64,000 bases of DNA from NCBI GenBank assembly GCA_016213105.1, contig JACRBN010000026.1, positions 372,001 through 436,000 of the forward strand, in the 5' to 3' direction. The stretch is from Chloroflexota bacterium. Lineage in GTDB: Bacteria; Chloroflexota; Anaerolineae; Anaerolineales; Villigracilaceae. Below are positions 52,942 to 61,194 of this stretch, one piece after another. Position numbers and translations under genes: made by a program. How positions within the stretch are numbered: position 1 is the stretch's first letter; the number at the start of each line of letters is the position of its first letter. Below the pieces are notes generated by a model, which was not told the origin of the DNA, made no database searches, and saw only the letters and a list, made by a program, of their open reading frames with translations.

Positions 52942-52962
52942 AACGCCGCGCAAAGCGGCGTT
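52942..52962 (-). terminator. Terminator-like hairpin
   Basis: Stem aacgccgc / gcggcgtt with loop gcaaa. On the minus strand it is followed by tttttaattttt, but no minus-strand gene lies upstream of it. Confidence 0.4.
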
Positions 52963-53043
52963 CCCTATACTGGATTTGAAGTAATGCCATGAATGCGCAA
53001 ATCGCATCCATATTTCTGTTTTCTTCCATGGCGTGTGTCATGA

Positions 53044-53157
53044 GAAAATGGAACAACTGCAACAAAGGCGCATCTTTTGGAGACTCTGTCCACTGAAATG
53101 ATCAAGCTCGACCCGGATGAAGAAGCATGGTTCCAAAGTCACCTGCTTGGAAAATAA
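53044..53157 (+). other. Possible gene remnant upstream of ssb
   Basis: A 37-codon open stretch ends in a peptide such as LETLSTEMIKLDPDEEAW, which looks like a real protein C-terminus. It follows a stop, has no good start and is 30 bp before ssb. A frameshifted overlap with the 35-codon frame at 52989 suggests a decayed gene. Confidence 0.25.
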
Positions 53158-53187
53158 CATCAAAAACATATAGTCTTTGGAGGCAAA

Positions 53188-53616
53188 ATGAGTTATCAAA
53201 CCATCATAGTTGCTGGCAACCTGGGGCGTGACCCTGAAATGCGATATACCCCATCCGGCCAGGCCGTTACCAGTTTTTCAGTGGCGGTCAATGAAAATTA
53301 CACCAATAATAATGGCGAAAAAGTCAAAAAAACCATCTGGTTCAAAATTTCAGCCTGGGGTAAACAAGCTGAGATCTGTAATCAGTACCTGAAGAAGGGT
53401 CAGATGGTGTTGGTGGAAGGACGCATGACTGCCGACCCGGCTACCGGGGGCCCGCGAATATGGGCGGCTCAGGATGGCACAGCGCGCGCTTCGTTTGAGA
53501 TTACGGCTACCACGGTGCGCTTCCTCTCATCGCGTAATGAGACCGGGGGCGGCCCCGTGGCCGGCGATATGATGGGTGGAGCCGAACTCCCGCCCGAAGA
53601 CGATATCCCGTTCTAA
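53188..53616 (+). CDS. ssb: Single-stranded DNA-binding protein
   Basis: The 142-aa protein has the SSB OB-fold (IIVAGNLGRDPEMRYTPSGQAVTSFSVAVNE, then WFKISAWGKQAE and KKGQMVLVEGRM) and the acidic C-terminal tip PEDDIPF, which recruits partner proteins. TTGGAGG precedes the ATG. It heads a compact five-gene cassette. Confidence 0.96.
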   Translation: MSYQTIIVAGNLGRDPEMRYTPSGQAVTSFSVAVNENYTNNNGEKVKKTIWFKISAWGKQAEICNQYLKKGQMVLVEGRMTADPATGGPRIWAAQDGTARASFEITATTVRFLSSRNETGGGPVAGDMMGGAELPPEDDIPF

Positions 53617-53628
53617 CGGCCGGCGCCC

Positions 53629-53955
53629 ATGGCAACCCCACCCAAACCGGTTGGCCCCAACCTGGTCATGCCCCCGGGCCTGGAGCCGATCTACGCCAAT
53701 CTGGCGCGCATCTCCCATTCCCCGGCCGACCTGGTGATCGACTTTGCCCAGCTTCTGCCCGGTGAAATGCAGGCCAAGGTCATGGCGCGCGTGTTGATGA
53801 CGCCGCTCAGCGCCAAGCTATTCCTGCGCGCGCTGGCCGAAAACATCGCCCGCTATGAAGCCTCCTTTGGCGAGATTAACGTGCCGAGCAATTCCTCGCT
53901 GGCTGAGAGCCTCTTCCGCCCGCCCCATCCCCCCAGCCCGCCCACATCCGAGTGA
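53629..53955 (+). CDS. DUF3467-family protein
   Basis: The 108-aa protein follows the DUF3467 pattern: PIYANLARISHSPADLVIDFAQLLPG, then ARVLMTPLSAKLFLRALAENIARYEASFGEI, with a Pro-rich tail. These small proteins are widespread and of unknown function. The gene starts 12 bp after ssb and is followed 3 bp later by the translin homologue. Confidence 0.85.
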   Translation: MATPPKPVGPNLVMPPGLEPIYANLARISHSPADLVIDFAQLLPGEMQAKVMARVLMTPLSAKLFLRALAENIARYEASFGEINVPSNSSLAESLFRPPHPPSPPTSE

Positions 53956-53958
53956 ACC

Positions 53959-54648
53959 GTGCATAAACTGGAAAGCATTACCGAACAAATCCGTCATGGA
54001 TTCGACGCCCGCAACGCCGCGCGTGACAAGGCGCTGGCCACGGCCCGCCAGTTGACCCGCGCCTGCTCACTCGCCATCCGCGCCGTGCATCGCAGCGACA
54101 CGGAAACGATGACCGCCCACCTGACCGAGGCCCGCTCCCTGGCTGACGCCCTGCACACCGACCTGAAGAATCACCCCGACCTCTTCTACGCCGGCTACAC
54201 CCAGGATGCGCTCAAGGAATTTGTGGAGGCCAACGTGACCTGCGCCTTGATCCAGGGCCAGCCCCTGGTCACGCCGCAGGAACTGAACGTGGCCGACGCC
54301 ACCTACCTGAACGGCCTGGCCGAAGTGGTGGGTGAACTGCGCCGCCGCACGCTCGATATTTTGCGTCACGGCTATTCCGCCGAGGCCGAGCGTCTGCTGG
54401 GCATCATGGACGATATCTATTCGGTGCTGGTCACCATGGATTACCCCGACGCGATCACCAACGGCCTGCGCCGCCAGACCGACCTAGCGCGCGGCATCAT
54501 CGAGAAGACCCGCGGCGACATCACCTTCAGCCTGCGCGGGCAGCACCTCGAACAAGCCATCGGGCGGTTGATCGCCCAATATAACGTCGACCCGGCTTCG
54601 GGGTCCGCAACGGGGGATTCGGCCTTCGCCCAAGACCGGGAGGACTGA
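53959..54648 (+). CDS. Translin-family protein
   Basis: The 229-aa all-helical protein matches the translin fold: EFVEANVTCALIQ, a middle YLNGLAEVVGELRRRTLDIL, and the C-terminal DYPDAITNGLRRQTDLARGIIEKTRGDIT, the most conserved translin block. Translins form ring-shaped oligomers binding single-stranded DNA and RNA; translin/TRAX complexes act as RNases. It starts with GTG at 53959. Placement in an ssb operon fits a single-stranded nucleic-acid role. Whether nuclease residues are present I cannot judge. Confidence 0.8.
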   Translation: MHKLESITEQIRHGFDARNAARDKALATARQLTRACSLAIRAVHRSDTETMTAHLTEARSLADALHTDLKNHPDLFYAGYTQDALKEFVEANVTCALIQGQPLVTPQELNVADATYLNGLAEVVGELRRRTLDILRHGYSAEAERLLGIMDDIYSVLVTMDYPDAITNGLRRQTDLARGIIEKTRGDITFSLRGQHLEQAIGRLIAQYNVDPASGSATGDSAFAQDRED

Positions 54649-54650
54649 GC

Positions 54651-55268
54651 ATGGCGCGGGCTGGCCGTCGCTATCCGCTCCTCATGTACACCCGCATGAT
54701 GGATCGCTGGTGGCCGGCTGCGTTCACCCTGGGGTTGGCCTTGTTTGCGCTGGCCTGGGCCGTGTGGAGTTACTATCCCATTCCCGCCTATGACTGGCAG
54801 TGGGTAACCCTGTCTGGTGTGGGCGGGTTTGCGTTGGTTGTCTCCATGTTCATGTTTACCCTGCGCAAGGGCGCCTACGTCCAGCCCCATTCAGACCACC
54901 TGCGGCTGGTCACACCCTTCCTGCGCCTGAACATTTCCTACAAACGCGTGCGCCGCTCCAGTTCCACAACCATGGAAGCCTTGTTCCCGCCCAGGAGCGT
55001 CTCCAGTTGGAGGCGCGACATCGTCGAGCCGCTGGCCCAAAAAACCGCCGTGGTGGTGGAGTTGACCGGCTATCCCATTTCCCAGTTCGTCTTGAAATTC
55101 TTCCTTTCCCCGTTCTTCTTCAAAGATAAGACTCCGCATTTTGTCCTGCTGGTGGAGGATTGGATGCGCTTCAGCACCGAACTCGAGACCATGCGGACCG
55201 GGGGAGCCACGGAAACCCCGCGCAAGCGTGTGGATAAATCCATCCTTTCGCGGCTGCCGCACAAATGA
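54651..55268 (+). CDS. Two-helix membrane protein, unknown
   Basis: The 205-aa protein has a basic N-terminus, two membrane helices (about 23-43 and 54-76) and a soluble beta-rich region with basic stretches (KRVRRSSSTTMEALFPPRS). It may be PH-like, but I cannot assign a family. The start is 2 bp after the translin stop and its 3' end overlaps the next gene by 4 bp, so it belongs to the cassette. Confidence 0.7.
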   Translation: MARAGRRYPLLMYTRMMDRWWPAAFTLGLALFALAWAVWSYYPIPAYDWQWVTLSGVGGFALVVSMFMFTLRKGAYVQPHSDHLRLVTPFLRLNISYKRVRRSSSTTMEALFPPRSVSSWRRDIVEPLAQKTAVVVELTGYPISQFVLKFFLSPFFFKDKTPHFVLLVEDWMRFSTELETMRTGGATETPRKRVDKSILSRLPHK

Positions 55269-55684
55269 ACATTTACTTTGCCTGTTCGATCAGCGGTGGA
55301 CGGGAGTTTGAATCCGTTTACCAGACCATGGTCGCCGCCCTGGGCGCGGACGGCCACCAAATCCCCACCTTTGGGCTGGCCCAACCCGGCGTGACGGAGG
55401 AGGCAGTCTTGGAGCCGCATTTCGTCTATGAGCGTGACACCTCCTGGATCCGCGCCTGCGACGTGTTGGTGGCCGAAGTGAGCGTGCCCTCGCATGGCGT
55501 GGGCTACGAGATCGCCTACGCGCTGGGGCAGGGCAAACCCGTGCTGTGCCTGGCCCTGCAAGGACGCAGGGTTTCGAAGATGCTCACCGGCAACGCCGAC
55601 CCGCTGCTGCGGGTGGAGTTCTACTCCACGGTCGAGGCTGGGATTGAGATGACAAGAGATTTCCTAAGTAGCTTTAACTTGTGA
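55265..55684 (+). CDS. DNPH1-like 2'-deoxynucleoside 5'-phosphate N-hydrolase
   Basis: The 139-aa protein resembles the Rcl/DNPH1 branch of nucleoside 2-deoxyribosyltransferases: MNIYFACSISGGRE, YERDTSWIRACDVLVAEVSVPSHGVGYEIAYA. Asp58, Asp66, Glu71 and Glu82 are candidate active-site residues. DNPH1 cleaves the glycosidic bond of deoxynucleoside monophosphates, preferring modified bases, and so cleans the nucleotide pool. Its ATGA overlap with the previous gene and the shared operon with ssb and translin suggest a role in DNA maintenance. Confidence 0.8.
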   Translation: MNIYFACSISGGREFESVYQTMVAALGADGHQIPTFGLAQPGVTEEAVLEPHFVYERDTSWIRACDVLVAEVSVPSHGVGYEIAYALGQGKPVLCLALQGRRVSKMLTGNADPLLRVEFYSTVEAGIEMTRDFLSSFNL

Positions 55685-55749
55685 AGGAAATCACTAATTA
55701 ACTGTGACATTTGACGATGGGTGGAAACGGGGTTGTACAGTATCATAAC

Positions 55750-55843
55750 GGTGGAGACGGAACAAAGACACCTCCAAATGCTCCTCACTGTCTCCTCCTT
55801 TGGCGAAAGCCGACGCCGGGTCCTCCCCCGGCGTCGGCATTTT
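55750..55843 (+). ncRNA. Candidate small RNA with CCUCC motifs
   Basis: Between the cassette and its terminator, a stem (ggtggagac 55750-55758 / gtctcctcc 55790-55798) encloses cacctcc and ctcctcac, all resembling anti-Shine-Dalgarno sequences. It is followed by the terminator at 55809. A weak TTGACG/TACAGT lies upstream. It could be just the 3' UTR. Confidence 0.25.
55809..55843 (+). terminator. Intrinsic terminator of the ssb cassette
   Basis: A 12-bp perfect stem (gccgacgccggg and complement) is followed by attttaac. Confidence 0.85.
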
Positions 55844-55849
55844 AACGGG

Positions 55850-55893
55850 AAAAACCGCTGCGGCAGGGACCGATCCCTGCCGCAGCGGTTTTT
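55850..55893. terminator. Strong bidirectional terminator
   Basis: A 19-bp perfect stem (aaaaccgctgcggcaggga and complement) with loop ccga. It also closes the convergent kinase gene. Confidence 0.9.
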
Positions 55894-55901
55894 GAAACGC
55901 C

Positions 55902-57353
55902 CTATGCGTCCTGTGCGGGGAGTACTACAAAGAAGGAAGTCCCTTTTCCCAGAGCCGATTCCACCCAGATGCGCCCGTGGTGGCTTTCCACGATGGACTT
56001 GACGATGGCCAATCCCAGGCCCGAGCCTTGCGCGCCGTCCGGGACGTTGCTGGCGCGATAGAATTTGTCGAAGATGCGGGCCTGTTCGTTTTGCGGAATG
56101 CCCGGCCCGGTGTCGCTGACTTGCAGGATGATCTGCCTGTCCCGCGAGGCCACACCGACCTGGATTTTGCCGCGTTCGGGGGTGTACTTGATGGCATTGC
56201 CCACCAGGTTATCGAGCAACTGGCGGATGCGGATGGGGTTGGCGCGCAGGGGGGGGATGTCGGCGCCGATGATCGGGACCAGGGCGATCTTTTTGTTGTG
56301 CGCCTGGTTCTCGAACGTGTCGAGCGTGTACTTGAGCACGCTTTCGATGTGGACCGATTCGCGGCGTGTATCGAAGCCGGCCTCGATCCGCTCCAGGTCG
56401 AGCAGGTCGTTGACCAGGTTGGTGATGTGCTGCACGCTGGATTGGATGCGCTGGAGAAATTCGCGCTGCTGCTCGTTGAGCGGCCCGATGCGGTCCATCA
56501 ACTCCGTGTATCCCAGCAGGGCTGTCAGCGGGGAACGCAGATCGTGCGAGACCGTGTGGACGAAATCATTCTTCATGCGGTCCAATTCCTTCAGATAGGA
56601 AATGTCCTGCATGGTGATGGCCGAGCCGATGCCAGGAATGGGGGTGACCTGGGCGTTCAACACCTGCCCGTTATCCAGGTTGATCTCGTGATATTTGAGC
56701 GGTCCGCCCGCCGCGCGTGTGAGCAGGGTGCGTATGTCGGGGTGGGAGATTACCTCCAGCAGGGGCTTGCCTGTGATGTCATTGGATCCCAGCCCAAAGA
56801 TGTCGTGGATGGAGGGGTTGAGGAACAGAATGGCATTCTCGCGGTTGAGCACGATCACGCCGTCCTGGATGTTCGAGAAAATGGCTTCGAAACGCGAGCG
56901 CTCGTTTTCCGATAACTTGGCGCGTTCCTCCAGCGAGGCGGTGGTCATCTTGACCTGGCGGCGCAGCCAGTCTCCCAGGCTGCGGGCGCGGGCCATGCTG
57001 CGGTTGACCGCCTCCACGATGTCGTCCATGCGCAGGGGCGGACACAGATACCCGCTCAGGCCGGCCAGCAATACCTCCTTGGCCAGTCCGCTCGTATCCT
57101 TTTCAGAATAGAGCAGCACCGGCAGGGTTGGGAACCGCTCCAGCATGTTGGCGGAGAGTTTCAGTCCCTGTTCGCCGGCAAAGACCTCCCCGACCAGGAC
57201 AAGCGCGGGGCTGGACTCGTGCAGGGCCTTTTCGAGGGAGGCCACATCCTGCACCACGGCGATTTCATATTGCGCCGCGCGCAAAGCACGCCCCATGAGT
57301 TGCAGAAGGGGAGAGTCATCAAGTGCAAGCAGGATAAGGTCGGGTTTTACCAT
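55902..57353 (-). CDS. Sensor histidine kinase with degenerate N-terminal receiver and PAS
   Basis: The 483-aa soluble protein has an N-terminal receiver-like fold (residues 1-120) lacking the phosphoacceptor: the strand LVLVGEVF has Gly55/Glu56 where Asp is expected. A PAS domain follows (FEAIFSNIQDGVIVLNRENAILFLN), then the H-box TVSHDLRSPLTALLGYTELM and the ATPase with N-box RQLLDNLVGNAIKYTPERG, DTGPGIP and GSGLGLAIVKSIVE. It autophosphorylates at the H-box His. It is coded 33 bp after the receiver-GAF protein, its likely partner. Confidence 0.92.
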   Translation of the reverse strand: MVKPDLILLALDDSPLLQLMGRALRAAQYEIAVVQDVASLEKALHESSPALVLVGEVFAGEQGLKLSANMLERFPTLPVLLYSEKDTSGLAKEVLLAGLSGYLCPPLRMDDIVEAVNRSMARARSLGDWLRRQVKMTTASLEERAKLSENERSRFEAIFSNIQDGVIVLNRENAILFLNPSIHDIFGLGSNDITGKPLLEVISHPDIRTLLTRAAGGPLKYHEINLDNGQVLNAQVTPIPGIGSAITMQDISYLKELDRMKNDFVHTVSHDLRSPLTALLGYTELMDRIGPLNEQQREFLQRIQSSVQHITNLVNDLLDLERIEAGFDTRRESVHIESVLKYTLDTFENQAHNKKIALVPIIGADIPPLRANPIRIRQLLDNLVGNAIKYTPERGKIQVGVASRDRQIILQVSDTGPGIPQNEQARIFDKFYRASNVPDGAQGSGLGLAIVKSIVESHHGRIWVESALGKGTSFFVVLPAQDA

Positions 57354-57386
57354 GCAATCAGGTTTCAGCGTTTTGAAGTAAGGGGA

Positions 57387-58526
57387 CTAGGTCTTTTCGT
57401 TGACGCGGGCCAGGCGTGTGACAGCATCCTGCACCGATAGAAGCGCCTGCTTTTGTTCACTATTGAGCTGCCCTGGCATTTCGGTCAGGACAAGGTTGAG
57501 CGGGTAACTGGCCGCCTGTAATTCCTTCGCCAGCGTCTCGCGCATGCTCTTGAGCTGCGCATTCTGGCGCTTCTCGCTTTCGTGGGCGGTTTCGGCAGAT
57601 TGCTCCAGCGCGCGGAACAAGCGGGCATTGACCAGGGAGGTCGAGGCAAAATCCGCAATCGCTTCGAGCAGGGCCTGTTCATCCCGCCCGATTTCACGAT
57701 CCGCCTTGCGCACGACGATCAACAGGCCGATGACCTCGTTTTGGACCTTGATGGGGATGACGCCAGCCGTCTTCCCGAGCGCCGCCACCTTGAATTTTTG
57801 CAGGGGAGGTCCGTGCATGATGAGCGTTTCCCCCGAAAGCCCCACCAGCGAGCTGATGCCGTCGTCCATCGGCTGGTTGTGTTTCTTGGCCCAGCCCGTG
57901 GGCAGGTTGCGGTCAGCGGTGAGCAGGAACTGGCGGGTCTTGTCGTCGCGCAGCATCAGCCAGCCGATTTCAGCATCCGCCACTTGCAGGGCGCCTTCGA
58001 TGATGCGGTCGAAGAGCTGGCGCTGATTGGTGATCGAGACCATCGCCCGCGCGACCCCCAGGATGGTGGTCAACTGCTGGACTTTGCGTTTTAGTTCGTT
58101 GTTGATATCCTTGAACTTCTGGTCCAGTTGATGGCGGGCGCGGGATTCGCGGGTCTGTTTGAGCGCCCGTTCCACCACGGCCACCACCTCCGCGTCGCGG
58201 GCGGGCCAGAACAGCACGTCGCTGGCCCCCAGGCGGAAGGATTGAATAACGTCCGCCTCCTGTCCCTTTTCGGCCACCAGGATGACCGGCGCGGTGATGT
58301 TCTGCGAAGAGAGCGCCACCAGCAGATCCTTGGCGCTCAGGCCGGGCAGGTTCAGGTCGGCGATGACCAGGTCCGGGCTGGCAAAAATCGCCTGTTGCAG
58401 GGCCGATCCGGCTTCAGATGCAAGCGTCACTTGATAGCCCAGAGGCTTAAGCGCCTGTCGGGCTATCAAATCGCTGATGTCAAGATCATTTTCCACGACC
58501 AGAATGCGTTCATTAACGGGAGCCAT
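57387..58526 (-). CDS. Response-regulator receiver with GAF domain
   Basis: The 379-aa protein has a receiver with phosphoacceptor Asp57 (VIADLNLPG) and acidic Glu12/Asp14 pocket, but the usual Lys before the last beta-turn is Trp107 (LFWPA). A coiled-coil leads to a GAF domain (residues about 160-320) and a C-terminal helical tail. No DNA-binding output is seen, so signalling may be by protein contact, probably with the downstream kinase. Confidence 0.88.
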   Translation of the reverse strand: MAPVNERILVVENDLDISDLIARQALKPLGYQVTLASEAGSALQQAIFASPDLVIADLNLPGLSAKDLLVALSSQNITAPVILVAEKGQEADVIQSFRLGASDVLFWPARDAEVVAVVERALKQTRESRARHQLDQKFKDINNELKRKVQQLTTILGVARAMVSITNQRQLFDRIIEGALQVADAEIGWLMLRDDKTRQFLLTADRNLPTGWAKKHNQPMDDGISSLVGLSGETLIMHGPPLQKFKVAALGKTAGVIPIKVQNEVIGLLIVVRKADREIGRDEQALLEAIADFASTSLVNARLFRALEQSAETAHESEKRQNAQLKSMRETLAKELQAASYPLNLVLTEMPGQLNSEQKQALLSVQDAVTRLARVNEKT

Positions 58527-58589
58527 GGCTACCTATCACAGTAAAAATGGGACTGTTTTCATTAGGATTGTAACACTTTTAATGGAAAC

Positions 58590-58616
58590 TTGACACGCAG
58601 TGATTTCGAGTACAAT
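58590..58616 (+). promoter_or_regulatory. Promoter of the GH13 gene, leaderless
   Basis: TTGACA (58590-58595), a 15-bp spacer and TACAAT (58611-58616). The ATG follows after 6 nt. Confidence 0.65.
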
Positions 58617-58622
58617 CGCGGT

Positions 58623-60206
58623 ATGGACAATTTCACCTGGTGGCGCGACGGCGTCATATATCAAATTTATCCGCGGTCCTTTGCGGACGGCAACAACGAT
58701 GGGATTGGGGACCTGCCCGGGATCATCGAGCACCTTGATTATATTGCGGACCTGGGGGTAAGCGCCATCTGGCTCTCGCCATTCTACCCCACGCCCGACA
58801 AGGATTTTGGGTACGATATCAGCGATTACACGGATGTCGACCCGCGTTTCGGCACGCTCCAGGACTTCGAGCGCCTGGTCGGGGAGGCGCACAGGCGCGG
58901 CATCCGTGTCATTGTGGATTTGGTGCTGAATCACACCTCCGACCAGCACGCCTGGTTCCAGGAGTCGAAATCCTCGCGCGACAATCCCCGCGCCGACTGG
59001 TACATCTGGAAGGATACGATCCCCAACAACTGGCAGGCAGTCTTTGGCGGCCCAGCCTGGACCTACGTGCCCGAGCGCAATCAATACTACTATCACATGT
59101 TCCTGCCCGAACAGCCGGACGTGAACTGGCGCAATCCCGAAGTGGGCCGCGCCATTCTGGATGTGGTGCGCTTCTGGCTCGAGCGCGGCGTGGACGGCTT
59201 CCGCCTGGATGTGTTCAACGTCTATTTCAAGGATGGAGAATTCCGCAGCAACCCTTCCGCGTTTGGGCTGCGCGCCTTCGAGCGCCAGAAACACATCTAC
59301 GACGGCGACCGCCCGGAGATGATCCCGTTATTGCAGGAGCTGCGCGCCCTGCTCGATTCCTACCCCGAGCGCTATGCGGTGGGCGAGACCTTCCTTTCCA
59401 CGCCCGAAAAGATCACCTCCTATGTGGGCGACGACCGCCTGCACGCGGCCTTCAACTTCGAATTTACCCACGCCCCCTTCCACCCCGCGGCGCTGCTGCG
59501 CCACATCCAGAACAGCGAGCGGGTGGAGCGCGAGCATGGAAGCTGGCCGACCTACGTGCTGAGCAACCACGACGTTTATCGTCCCGCCTCCCGCCACGGA
59601 CGCGGCGAGGATGACGCGCGCGTCAAGGTTATGACGGCCCTGCTGCTCACCCAGCGCGGCACGCCCTTCCTCTATTATGGCGAGGAACTGGGCATGCGTG
59701 AAATCTCCCTCAGCCGCAAGGAGATCCTCGACCCGCCCGGCCAAAAGTATTGGCCGTTCTACAAGGGCCGCGACGGCTGCCGCTCGCCCATGCAATGGAC
59801 TGACGGGGTCAACGCAGGCTTTTCCATGGTCAAACCCTGGCTGCCGGTGCATCCCAATTACCTCAAACGCAACGTCGCAGCTCAACAGGCCGACCCCGCG
59901 TCCATGTTGAACTTTACGCGCGGATTGCTGCGCCTGCGCAGGGAACATCCCGCCCTGCAGCGGGGCGAGTTCGTCCTGGCTGGCGAATCAAGGAAGCATC
60001 TGGCCTACCTGCGGCGACTGGCTGGGGAGACCATCCTGGTGGCGCTCAACTTCAGTGACCGACCCCTGCGCATCGATCTGCCGCGCGACCTCACCGTCCA
60101 AGCGTGGAAGCTGCTGCTCTCCACACATCGCGCGGAGTCGCCCGACCTGTCCACGGGCGGGCTCGAACTGCATCCCTACGAAGCCTGCCTGCTGCAAACC
60201 TCCTGA
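58623..60206 (+). CDS. GH13 alpha-glucosidase / oligo-1,6-glucosidase-type hydrolase
   Basis: The 527-aa protein has the four GH13 regions: DLVLNH, GFRLDVFN with the Asp nucleophile, VGETF with the acid/base Glu, and LSNHD. It starts with WWRDGVIYQIYPRSFADGNNDGIGDLPGI, typical of alpha-glucosidases and trehalulose/isomaltose hydrolases. It has no signal peptide and acts in the cytoplasm on maltose-type oligosaccharides. Its ATG is 6 nt after TACAAT. Confidence 0.93.
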   Translation: MDNFTWWRDGVIYQIYPRSFADGNNDGIGDLPGIIEHLDYIADLGVSAIWLSPFYPTPDKDFGYDISDYTDVDPRFGTLQDFERLVGEAHRRGIRVIVDLVLNHTSDQHAWFQESKSSRDNPRADWYIWKDTIPNNWQAVFGGPAWTYVPERNQYYYHMFLPEQPDVNWRNPEVGRAILDVVRFWLERGVDGFRLDVFNVYFKDGEFRSNPSAFGLRAFERQKHIYDGDRPEMIPLLQELRALLDSYPERYAVGETFLSTPEKITSYVGDDRLHAAFNFEFTHAPFHPAALLRHIQNSERVEREHGSWPTYVLSNHDVYRPASRHGRGEDDARVKVMTALLLTQRGTPFLYYGEELGMREISLSRKEILDPPGQKYWPFYKGRDGCRSPMQWTDGVNAGFSMVKPWLPVHPNYLKRNVAAQQADPASMLNFTRGLLRLRREHPALQRGEFVLAGESRKHLAYLRRLAGETILVALNFSDRPLRIDLPRDLTVQAWKLLLSTHRAESPDLSTGGLELHPYEACLLQTS

Positions 60207-60209
60207 TCC

Positions 60210-61193
60210 ATGGCGTCACCCCAATTCGATTTCAGCAGGTACCACATCGCCGCCGTCATCCCGGCCTTCCGCGTGGAAAATGAGATCGAGGCAGTCCTGC
60301 GCGGACTGCCGGCCTACCTGCGCGACATCATCGTGGTGGATGACGCCTCCCCGGACAAGACCTCCGAGCGGGTGGCTCGTTGCGCGGATGAGGATCGGCG
60401 CATCGTGCTGGTGCGCCACGAGCGGAATCAGGGCGTGGGCGGGGCGATGGTCACGGGTTTCCGCAAGGCGCTCGAACTCGGCGCGCAGGTGGTGGTCAAG
60501 ATCGACGGCGACGGGCAGATGGACGTCTCGCGCCTGCCCGACCTGCTCGAACCGTTGATCCAGGGCAAGGCCGATTACGTCAAGGGCAACCGCTTCCGCG
60601 ATTTCGTGTCCCTGCAAAAGATGCCCTGGGTGCGCCGCGTGGGCAACATGGGCCTGGGTTTCCTGGCCAAGGCCGCCACCGGCTACTGGAACATCTTCGA
60701 CCCGACCAACGGCTTTTTCGGAATCCGTGCCGGGGTGCTGGCGCAACTGCCCCTGCACAAGGTGGACAAAACCTATTTCTTCGAGACCTCCATGCTGGCC
60801 AACCTGTACCTGATCGGCGCCGTCATCCGCGACGTGCCCATGCCCGCCCGCTATCAGGGTGAGGCCTCCAGCCTGGTGATCCATCGCGTTGTGCTGGAGT
60901 TCCCATTCAAACTGATCTCCACCTATGTGCGCAGGATGCTGCTCAAGAATTTCATCTATGACTTTTCGATGGCTTCCATTTATCTGATTTTCGGCCTGCC
61001 CCTGTTCCTCTTTGGACTTGGATATGGTTCCGTTAAATGGATCCACTACGCCCGCGTGGGACAGGCCGCCCCGACCGGGACAGTCATGCTCCCGACCCTC
61101 TCGATGTTGGTTGGCATCCAGATCCTGCTTTCCGCCGTGGAAATCGACCTGCGTTCGGTGCCGCGCGAACCCCTATCCCATCCGCTGGATTGA
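60210..61193 (+). CDS. Glycosyltransferase family 2 (dolichol-phosphate-mannose-synthase-like)
   Basis: The 327-aa protein has the GT-A motifs IVVDDASPDKTSE and VKIDGDGQMD and two C-terminal membrane helices (about 255-280 and 290-312). It transfers a sugar, probably to a polyprenyl-phosphate carrier. It starts 3 bp after the GH13 gene and is followed at once by a methyltransferase. Confidence 0.88.
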   Translation: MASPQFDFSRYHIAAVIPAFRVENEIEAVLRGLPAYLRDIIVVDDASPDKTSERVARCADEDRRIVLVRHERNQGVGGAMVTGFRKALELGAQVVVKIDGDGQMDVSRLPDLLEPLIQGKADYVKGNRFRDFVSLQKMPWVRRVGNMGLGFLAKAATGYWNIFDPTNGFFGIRAGVLAQLPLHKVDKTYFFETSMLANLYLIGAVIRDVPMPARYQGEASSLVIHRVVLEFPFKLISTYVRRMLLKNFIYDFSMASIYLIFGLPLFLFGLGYGSVKWIHYARVGQAAPTGTVMLPTLSMLVGIQILLSAVEIDLRSVPREPLSHPLD

Positions 61194-61194
61194 C

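Larger units (their letters stand above)
52754..53187. other. 434-bp intergenic region with dyads and possible gene remnants
   Basis: From left to right it holds the -10 box of the minus-strand gene, a 16-bp inverted repeat (52859-52908), a TATAAT (52913-52918), a hairpin (52942-52962) and two short open frames (52989-53096 and 53044-53157). Codons just before ssb look protein-like but have no start. Confidence 0.6.
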
